A stretch of DNA of 14,481 nucleotides from an uncultured Pseudomonas sp. (lineage in GTDB: Bacteria; Pseudomonadota; Gammaproteobacteria; Pseudomonadales; Pseudomonadaceae). The DNA lies in NCBI RefSeq assembly GCF_946885885.1, contig NZ_CAMPHN010000109.1, positions 1 to 14,481 on the forward strand, in the 5' to 3' direction. Position 1 is the first letter of the stretch. Each line of letters opens with the position of its first letter. This document shows, in pieces, positions 9,366 to 14,481 of the stretch. Position numbers and translations under genes: made by a program. The notes beneath the pieces are model-generated. The model searched no databases. It was not told the origin of the DNA and was given only the letters and a program-made list of their open reading frames with translations.

Positions 9366-9833
9366 TCATTTGTGATAGGGGTGGCCGGACAATACCGTCC
9401 AGGCACGATACATCTGCTCGCCGATCAGGATGCGCACCAGCGGGTGCGGCAAGGTCAGGGGCGACAACGACCAGCGCTGCTCGCTGCGCGCCTGGACTTC
9501 CGGGGCCAGGCCTTCGGGACCGCCGACCATCAGGTTGACGGTGCGCGCATCCAGGCGCCATTTGTCCAATTCGACCGCCAACTGCTCGGTGCTCCACGGC
9601 CGCCCTTCGACCTCCAGGGTGACGATGCGTTCGCCCGGCTGCACCTTGGCCAGCATGGCTTCGCCTTCCTGGCGGATCATCCGCGCCACATCGGCGTTCT
9701 TGCCGCGGGTGGTCAGCGGAATCTCGACCAGTTCCAGGCTCAACTCGGAGGGCATGCGCTTGGCGTATTCCTGCCAGCCTTCCTCGACCCAGCGCGGCAT
9801 CCGCGAGCCGACTGCGATCAATTTGATGCGCAC
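9366..9833 (-). CDS. rlmH: 23S rRNA pseudouridine-1915 N3-methyltransferase
   Basis: RlmH is a SPOUT methyltransferase that methylates pseudouridine 1915 in helix 69 of 23S rRNA on assembled 70S ribosomes. The length, 155 residues, equals the family standard. The SAM-binding knot is seen in [10 protein letters not shown] (100-109) and the C-terminal [20 protein letters not shown]...HPYHK. It starts with GTG (9833-9831): MRIKLIAVG is the conserved family N-terminus, and an AAGGGCGGA sequence just upstream, which also carries the end of rsfS, serves as ribosome-binding site. The gap to rsfS is 12 bases. Confidence 0.97.
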   Translation of the reverse strand: MRIKLIAVGSRMPRWVEEGWQEYAKRMPSELSLELVEIPLTTRGKNADVARMIRQEGEAMLAKVQPGERIVTLEVEGRPWSTEQLAVELDKWRLDARTVNLMVGGPEGLAPEVQARSEQRWSLSPLTLPHPLVRILIGEQMYRAWTVLSGHPYHK

Positions 9834-9845
9834 GACGATCCGCCC

Positions 9846-10226
9846 TTATTCCTGGCCCGGCTCCGGGCTGAACTGCGCGCGGCTCTGTTCGGCGCCCTGC
9901 CACAGGCGCTCCAGGTCGTAGAACTGGCGGGCGGTCGGCAGCATCACGTGAACGACGATATCGCCCAGGTCGAGCAGCGCCCATTCGCCGGAGTCCAGGC
10001 CTTCGCTGCCCAGCGGGCGTACGCCCTGTTCCTTGACCTTTTCCAGCACGTTGTCGACCAGCGACTTGACGTGACGGCTGGAGGTGCCGCTGGCGATCAC
10101 CATGAAATCGGTGATGCTGGTCTTGTCGCGCACATCGATGGTGGTGATGTCTTGCGCCTTGATGTCTTCCAGGGCAGCGATGGCCAGCTTGACCAAATCT
10201 TCGCTGAGCATTTTTTGCGTCGTCAT
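9846..10226 (-). CDS. rsfS: Ribosomal silencing factor RsfS (DUF143)
   Basis: RsfS binds uL14 of the large ribosomal subunit and blocks joining with the small subunit, lowering translation in starvation. The family core is clear: [21 protein letters not shown] (residues 34-54) and [20 protein letters not shown] (75-94), then [10 protein letters not shown] (100-109). The start [11 protein letters not shown] at 10226 (126 residues) is chosen because GAG lies 6-8 bases upstream. An ATG at 10262 would overlap nadD and add 12 residues not typical of the family; M6 (10211) has no ribosome-binding site. The adjacency to rlmH, also acting on the large subunit, is conserved across bacteria. Confidence 0.95.
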   Translation of the reverse strand: MTTQKMLSEDLVKLAIAALEDIKAQDITTIDVRDKTSITDFMVIASGTSSRHVKSLVDNVLEKVKEQGVRPLGSEGLDSGEWALLDLGDIVVHVMLPTARQFYDLERLWQGAEQSRAQFSPEPGQE

Positions 10227-10248
10227 AAGTAACTCGTTTGCCTCGTGT

Positions 10249-10893
10249 TCAATTCGCCGCACGGTACAGCCCGTGCGCGTTGATATAGGCCAGAACCGCG
10301 TCGGGCAGCAGAAAGCGTACCGACTTTCCGCTCGCCAGCAGCGCGCGGATCTGGGTGGCGGACACCGCGAGCGGGGTCTGCCAGATAAATGAAATCTGCC
10401 CCGCCGGCCCTTGCAGGGTCAGTGGGTCGCTGATGCTGCGCGCCGCCAGCAGGTTGCGCAGTGCTTCCGGCGCTTCGCTGTCGGCATCCGGGCGTTGCAG
10501 TACCAGGATGTGGCAGTGCCGCAGCAACTCGTCCCAACGGTGCCAGCCCGGCAGGCCGCAAAAAGCGTCCCAACCCAGCAACAGAAACAGCTGATCGTCC
10601 GCGGCCAACTCGCTGCGCAGCGACTCCAGGGTGTCGATGCTGTAGGACGGCCGTTCGCGCTTGAGCTCGCGGTCGTCCACCCGCAACAAGGGCTCCCCCG
10701 CCACCGCCAGCTCGACCAGCGCCAAGCGGTCGGCGGCGCTGACCTGCGGCGTGGAGCGATGGGGCGGCCGCGCGGCGGGGATCAGGCGTAACTCGTCGAG
10801 CTGCATGAACTCGGCGACTTCCAGGGCGCTACGCAAATGGCCGATATGCACCGGATCGAAGGTGCCGCCGAGGATGCCGATCTTTTTAGCCAT
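10249..10893 (-). CDS. nadD: Nicotinate-nucleotide adenylyltransferase
   Basis: NadD makes nicotinic acid adenine dinucleotide from NaMN and ATP, the penultimate step of NAD synthesis. The 214-residue protein has the nucleotidyltransferase signature [11 protein letters not shown] (9-19, with the HxGH motif 16-19), the substrate motif LGWDAF (106-111) and the C-terminal SATQIR (178-183). Its ATG overlaps the proA stop by 8 bases, indicating coupled translation, and 22 bases separate its stop from rsfS. Confidence 0.97.
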   Translation of the reverse strand: MAKKIGILGGTFDPVHIGHLRSALEVAEFMQLDELRLIPAARPPHRSTPQVSAADRLALVELAVAGEPLLRVDDRELKRERPSYSIDTLESLRSELAADDQLFLLLGWDAFCGLPGWHRWDELLRHCHILVLQRPDADSEAPEALRNLLAARSISDPLTLQGPAGQISFIWQTPLAVSATQIRALLASGKSVRFLLPDAVLAYINAHGLYRAAN

Positions 10894-12154
10894 TCTGCCC
10901 GCGCAGCTGACCGTCGCCGATCACCACATATTTCTCGCAGGTCAGGCCTTCCAAACCGACCGGGCCACGGGCGTGCAGCTTGTCCGTGGAGATGCCGATC
11001 TCGGCGCCCAGGCCATATTCGAAGCCGTCGGCGAAGCAGGTCGGGGTATTGAGCATCACCGAGCTGGAGTCGACCTCGGCGAGGAAACGCCGGGCATGGC
11101 CCTGATGCTCGGTGACGATCGAGTCGGTGTGGTGCGAACCGTACCGGTTGATGTGCTCGATCGCCTGATCCAGGCCATCGACCACGCGGATCGACAGAAT
11201 CGGCGCCAGGTACTCGGTGCTCCAATCCTCTTCGCTCGCGGGCGCTGCCTGGATCAGCGCCCGGGTGCGTTCGCAGCCGCGCAGTTCGACGCCCTTTTCC
11301 ACGAACATCTGCGCCAGGCCCGGCAGGAAGGCCGCGGCCACCGCCTGATCGACCAGCAGGGTTTCCATCGCCCCGCAGATGCCATAGCGGTAGGTCTTGG
11401 CGTTGAAGGCGATGCCGCGCGCCTTGTCCAGGTCCGCCAGGGCATCGACATAGACATGGCAGATGCCGTCCAGGTGCTTGATCACCGGCACCCGCGCGTC
11501 GCGACTGATGCGCTCGATCAAACCCTTGCCGCCGCGCGGCACTATCACGTCGACGAATTCGGGCATGGTTATCAACGCACCGACGGCGGCGCGGTCGGTG
11601 GTTTCCACCACCTGCACCACGGCCGCGGGCAGACCGGCAACGGCCAGGCCGCGCTGGATGCAGGCGGCGATGGCGCGATTGGAATGAATGGCTTCCGAAC
11701 CGCCGCGCAGAATGGTCGCGTTACCGGATTTCAGGCACAGGCTGGCGGCATCGATGGTCACATTGGGGCGCGACTCGTAGATGATGCCGATCACGCCCAG
11801 GGGCACGCGCATCTTGCCGACCTGAATACCCGACGGGCGGTAGCTCATATCGCGAATCGCACCGACCGGATCGGGCAGGCTGGCGACCTGGCGCAGGCCT
11901 TCGATCATGCCGTCGATACGCGCCGGAGTCAGGGCCAGGCGGTCGAGCAGCGCGGCGTCCAAACCGTTCGCCCGGCCGGCGGCCAGGTCCAGTTCGTTGG
12001 CCGCGCTCAGTTCGGCGCGAGCGCCATCCAGAGCGGCGGCGGCGGCTTGCAGGGCCTGGTTCTTCTGCGCGGTGCTGGCACCGGCGATCACCCGGGAAGC
12101 CTGGCGGGCGGCCTGCCCCAGGCGGGTCATATAGTCGAGCACGGACTCAGTCAT
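10886..12154 (-). CDS. proA: Gamma-glutamyl phosphate reductase
   Basis: ProA reduces gamma-glutamyl phosphate with NADPH to glutamate semialdehyde, the second step of proline synthesis in the cytosol. The 422-residue protein is of usual size and belongs to the aldehyde dehydrogenase superfamily. Seen: [19 protein letters not shown] (117-135), the [10 protein letters not shown] loop (143-152), and the catalytic cysteine C260 in [18 protein letters not shown]. It is the first gene of the minus-strand run and overlaps nadD. proB is not adjacent here. No strong ribosome-binding site precedes the ATG, but start and length fit the family. Confidence 0.96.
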   Translation of the reverse strand: MTESVLDYMTRLGQAARQASRVIAGASTAQKNQALQAAAAALDGARAELSAANELDLAAGRANGLDAALLDRLALTPARIDGMIEGLRQVASLPDPVGAIRDMSYRPSGIQVGKMRVPLGVIGIIYESRPNVTIDAASLCLKSGNATILRGGSEAIHSNRAIAACIQRGLAVAGLPAAVVQVVETTDRAAVGALITMPEFVDVIVPRGGKGLIERISRDARVPVIKHLDGICHVYVDALADLDKARGIAFNAKTYRYGICGAMETLLVDQAVAAAFLPGLAQMFVEKGVELRGCERTRALIQAAPASEEDWSTEYLAPILSIRVVDGLDQAIEHINRYGSHHTDSIVTEHQGHARRFLAEVDSSSVMLNTPTCFADGFEYGLGAEIGISTDKLHARGPVGLEGLTCEKYVVIGDGQLRGQNG

Positions 12155-12190
12155 GGTCTACCAAGGTCTGGCGGCTGGAAAAAGTCGCTG

Positions 12191-12219
12191 AGTATAGCCG
12201 GCGCGCAGCCCTACGCCCA
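12191..12219 (-). promoter_or_regulatory. Sigma-70 type promoter for proA and the downstream operon
   Basis: On the minus strand TGGGCG (12219-12214, three of six matches to TTGACA) and TATACT (12196-12191, five of six matches to TATAAT) are separated by 17 bases. Transcription would start about 30 bases before the proA ATG. It is the best housekeeping promoter visible upstream of this gene run. Confidence 0.5.
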
Positions 12220-12311
12220 GCGGCGCCGGGCGGATGGTCGCCAAGGTTTTTTTTCGGTCGGCCAACGCAGCCGCTCCCGCTGAAACCTCTACTGGGGCAT
12301 TGAGCTACTGT

Positions 12312-12331
12312 TTCTATGAGCTTCTATGAGC
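12312..12331. repeat. Perfect tandem duplication of a 10-base unit
   Basis: TTCTATGAGC occurs twice without spacer, about 22 bases upstream of the FliA promoter in the proA/chemoreceptor intergenic region. Another GAGC (12302-12305) stands just before. It could be a regulator-binding site or a replication-slippage duplication. Confidence 0.7.
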
Positions 12332-12352
12332 GGTCGAGCCGGCACCCCGACC

Positions 12353-12379
12353 TAAAGTTGCTCCACGATCTGCCGATTC
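12353..12379 (+). promoter_or_regulatory. FliA (sigma-28) promoter of the chemoreceptor gene
   Basis: TAAAGTTG (12353-12360), exactly 11 bases, then GCCGATTC (12372-12379). The enterobacterial sigma-28 consensus is TAAAGTTT-N11-GCCGATAA, so 13 of 16 positions match with the right spacing. The predicted start of transcription leaves a leader of about 30 bases before the GTG. This puts the receptor in the late flagellar/chemotaxis regulon. Confidence 0.85.
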
Positions 12380-12404
12380 CCGAGAACAAGCCACCTGAAG
12401 TGGC

Positions 12405-12410
12405 GAGGAG
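12405..12410 (+). promoter_or_regulatory. Ribosome-binding site that fixes the chemoreceptor GTG start
   Basis: GAGGAG lies five bases before GTG at 12416. This strong site decides for the GTG start, which also gives a positively charged start and first membrane segment as expected for a chemoreceptor. Confidence 0.85.
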
Positions 12411-12415
12411 TTACC

Positions 12416-14299
12416 GTGCAGCTGTTCCTATCCTGGAAACAAAAATTTCGCCTGCTGATCGCCATCACCCTGCTCAGCCTGGCAGCGATGACGGCTTCGT
12501 CCTATTGGGCCGGCCAACGCCTGAACGACGCCCAGCACGCGCGGGAAAACGCCACGGCCTACTCCGCCGCCGCCATCACCTTGATGAACCACTGGCTGAA
12601 GCTCGGTGTTGCGCGAAAAGCCCTCACCCCGGAGACCGAAGCGGACTTTCAAAGCGGATTGACCGCATTGCAGGAGCGTTCGCAACGCTTCGCCGCCCAG
12701 GCGCAAGGCTTGGGAGATACGGCGATCGAGCAAAGCGCAGCGCAGATCGATCAATTGATCCAGGACGAAATCGCCCTGGAGAAGAAATGGCTGGAGTTGT
12801 CGCGACAGCTCGGCCTCACCCCCTTTCAGGGCCAGCGCGCCAGCATGGCCGCCAGTTCGACGGAACTGGAAGGTATCAACCTGGGCTTGATCCGCGACTA
12901 CATCGCCGCGGCGGTGAGCAACCAGCGCGATTATCTCGCCACCTTCAATGTCGCCTTCGCGCAAAAGGTGCATGCCGCCATCAAGGAAATGGACGCCAAG
13001 ATCGAAGAGCTGGATTGGCGGGAAAACAAGGTCGGCCAGGCGGTGGCGACCTTCGCCCAGGAATTCGCCAAAACCGATGCGCTGATCCTGCAGGTCTACG
13101 AGATCGAGCAACAACTCGAGCGCCTGGGCCAGCAAATCGAACAACGCATCGACGAGCAGAACCTGATGCTCGAAGAGGGCATTCTCGTCAGCACCGCGCA
13201 GCAGGCCGAACAGGCGCGCGGCACGGCGCGGTGGATGATGGGCTTGACCTTCGTCGGCGTCTCGCTGTTCATGTTGATCACCCTGAGCCAGGCGTCGCGC
13301 ACCCTGATGGCGCAGCTGCACGATGTGATCGAGCTGCTCTCCAAGGTCGCCACCGGCAACCTCACCGCCAAACTGGCGATCGGCCGCAACCCCAACGACG
13401 AGTTCAATCAGCTCGGCGCCGCGTCGAACCAGATGACCGACGGCATCGCCAATGTGATTCGCCAGGTGGTCGACGGCAATCATCATCTGACCGAGTTACA
13501 CACCTACCTGTGCGAAGCGATGACGCGCATGGGCGAGAACAGCAACCAGGTGGAAATGCAGACCGAGCAGGCGGCCTCCGCCTCGCAGCAGATCTCGGCG
13601 ACGGTCAACGAGATGGCACGGCAGACCACCGAGGTCGGCAACTCCACGCAAACCGCCTGCAACTCCGCGCGCACCGGTGCCAAGGTGATCGGCGACAGCG
13701 TCGCCAGCATGCGCAACCTGTCGCAGCTGATCCAGACCACCCATGCCCAGGTCACCCTGCTCACCCAATCGAGCACCAAGGTCACCGGCATCATCGACGT
13801 GATCAACAGCCTGGCCGCACAGACCAACCTGCTCGCGCTGAATGCCGCCATCGAAGCGGCGCGCGCCGGCGAAGCGGGCCGCGGCTTCTCGGTGGTGGCC
13901 GACGAGGTGCGCTCCCTGGCGCAGAAAACCGTCACCGCCACCACCGATATCGCGAGCATCGTCGACGACCTGAGAAACCAGACCGAACGCATGGATCAAC
14001 TGATGCTCAGCGGCCTGACACTGGCGTCGGAAGGCGAACGCCATGCCGGCGAGGCGGCCGTGGCGATCGACGACATCACCCAGTCGATGGAACACCTGAC
14101 CGCGGAAATGCATCAGGTGGTGGTGGCGATAGAAGAAATCTCCGCGACCACCGAAGACATCGCACGAAAAATCGAGGACATCAACGTCCATACCGGCGAA
14201 ACCAAAAGCCTGCGCATGACCCTGGAGGAGCACACCAAGGGCTTGTCCGTGCAAGTCCAGGCGCTGAATCACAGCGCCGAGCAATTCCGCATCGCTTGA
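12416..14299 (+). CDS. Methyl-accepting chemotaxis protein with large helical periplasmic sensor domain
   Basis: A transmembrane chemoreceptor that controls CheA and thereby flagellar rotation. The 627 residues read: membrane segment 1 (about 11-30); periplasmic region (about 34-270), largely predicted helical and with a heptad-like Glu/Gln-rich stretch near 225-265; membrane segment 2 (about 273-291); HAMP (about 292-345); cytoplasmic signalling domain with the hairpin tip [25 protein letters not shown] (467-491) and [13 protein letters not shown]. It ends in FRIA, with no CheR/CheB-tethering pentapeptide. The ~240-residue sensor is about twice the size of Tar-type four-helix domains and recalls helical bimodular (HBM) sensors, but I do not recognise the ligand. 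GTG start; FliA promoter upstream; REP pair downstream. Confidence 0.95.
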   Translation: MQLFLSWKQKFRLLIAITLLSLAAMTASSYWAGQRLNDAQHARENATAYSAAAITLMNHWLKLGVARKALTPETEADFQSGLTALQERSQRFAAQAQGLGDTAIEQSAAQIDQLIQDEIALEKKWLELSRQLGLTPFQGQRASMAASSTELEGINLGLIRDYIAAAVSNQRDYLATFNVAFAQKVHAAIKEMDAKIEELDWRENKVGQAVATFAQEFAKTDALILQVYEIEQQLERLGQQIEQRIDEQNLMLEEGILVSTAQQAEQARGTARWMMGLTFVGVSLFMLITLSQASRTLMAQLHDVIELLSKVATGNLTAKLAIGRNPNDEFNQLGAASNQMTDGIANVIRQVVDGNHHLTELHTYLCEAMTRMGENSNQVEMQTEQAASASQQISATVNEMARQTTEVGNSTQTACNSARTGAKVIGDSVASMRNLSQLIQTTHAQVTLLTQSSTKVTGIIDVINSLAAQTNLLALNAAIEAARAGEAGRGFSVVADEVRSLAQKTVTATTDIASIVDDLRNQTERMDQLMLSGLTLASEGERHAGEAAVAIDDITQSMEHLTAEMHQVVVAIEEISATTEDIARKIEDINVHTGETKSLRMTLEEHTKGLSVQVQALNHSAEQFRIA

Positions 14300-14348
14300 G
14301 CCTCGATGCGCTTGTAGGCCCCATGTTTATTCGCAATGCCTGCGAACT

Positions 14349-14410
14349 CGTAGGGCGGGTGAAACCCGCCAGGGCACAGGCAAGGCACGGCGGGTTGCAC
14401 CCGCCCTACG
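14349..14410. repeat. Inverted pair of REP elements (REPIN-like) after the chemoreceptor gene
   Basis: The arms 14349-14370 and 14389-14410 are 22 bases long and reverse complements of each other except one base. Each arm starts with CGTAGG (read from outside) and forms its own hairpin, GGCGGGT / ACCCGCC with 3-base loops GAA and TGC. The 18-base spacer separates them. This is the arrangement of REP doublets mobilised by RAYT transposases in Pseudomonas; no such transposase is in the window. It could also stabilise or end the chemoreceptor mRNA, since no T-rich terminator is seen there. Confidence 0.85.
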
Positions 14411-14481
14411 TCGACTAGCATCGCTCAGGTAGCCCGTATATGGACTCCTCCTCTAGCGCAAGTAGCAAGATGATGATCAAC

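Noticed and set aside
7311..10232. A 973-codon open frame on the plus strand opposite mrdA, rlmH and rsfS
   Set aside because: It is antisense to three clearly identified genes, has a low-complexity composition rich in His, Gln, Arg and Ala, no recognisable domain, and is expected when GC-rich codon bias removes stops from the opposite strand.
12241..12254. T8 run in the proA/chemoreceptor spacer as a plus-strand terminator
   Set aside because: Only a weak 4-5 bp stem can be drawn before it, and no plus-strand gene ends there. An A-rich role upstream of the proA promoter is possible but lies further upstream than a normal UP element.
12316..14418. A 700-codon frame overlapping the whole chemoreceptor gene in another frame of the same strand
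   Set aside because: The translation is Arg/Pro/Gly-rich without domains, while the other frame gives a complete receptor with a ribosome-binding site and promoter.

Overview
The window looks like a chromosomal stretch of a high-GC gammaproteobacterium, most likely Pseudomonas in the broad sense. The evidence is the gene order proA-nadD-rsfS-rlmH-mrdA-rodA-mltB-rlpA-dacA-ybeD-lipB, the protein sequences (for example PBP2 with its active serine at residue 327 and RlpA with Glu118/His129/Asp155), and GTAGGGCGGGT-type REP elements. The species cannot be fixed from this window. No tRNA, rRNA, CRISPR array, prophage or insertion sequence was seen.

Layout. Positions 1-677 (+) hold the 3' part of a family-103 lytic transglycosylase gene with a C-terminal peptidoglycan-binding domain, closed by a clear terminator. 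Next comes lipA (863-1915, +), an unusual type of lipoyl synthase. It converges on a long minus-strand block across a short spacer containing REP-like hairpins. The minus-strand block, read in its own direction, begins at proA (12154) and runs through nadD, rsfS, rlmH, mrdA (PBP2), rodA, mltB and rlpA with overlaps or gaps of at most 27 bases, which suggests one operon. After a 114-base gap follow dacA, a terminator-like hairpin, ybeD and lipB. At the right, divergent from proA, a methyl-accepting chemotaxis gene (12416-14299, +) is preceded by a near-consensus sigma-28 (FliA) promoter and followed by an inverted pair of REP elements.

How the genes work together. RodA polymerises glycan strands and PBP2 cross-links them (elongasome). 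DacA trims pentapeptides, and MltB, RlpA and the partial enzyme at the left edge cleave glycan strands. NadD (NAD synthesis), ProA (proline synthesis), RsfS and RlmH (ribosome silencing and 23S rRNA modification) share transcription with the wall genes. LipB and LipA are the two steps of de novo protein lipoylation, and YbeD lies directly upstream of lipB. The chemoreceptor is functionally separate and belongs to the motility regulon.

Most of the window is a conserved housekeeping cluster; I found no convincing undescribed multi-gene system. The points most worth a second look are the atypical lipA in convergent orientation, the A9 tract between the catalytic and SPOR domains of rlpA, the FliA promoter and unassigned sensor domain of the chemoreceptor, and the hairpin between dacA and ybeD that an in-frame extension of ybeD reads through.
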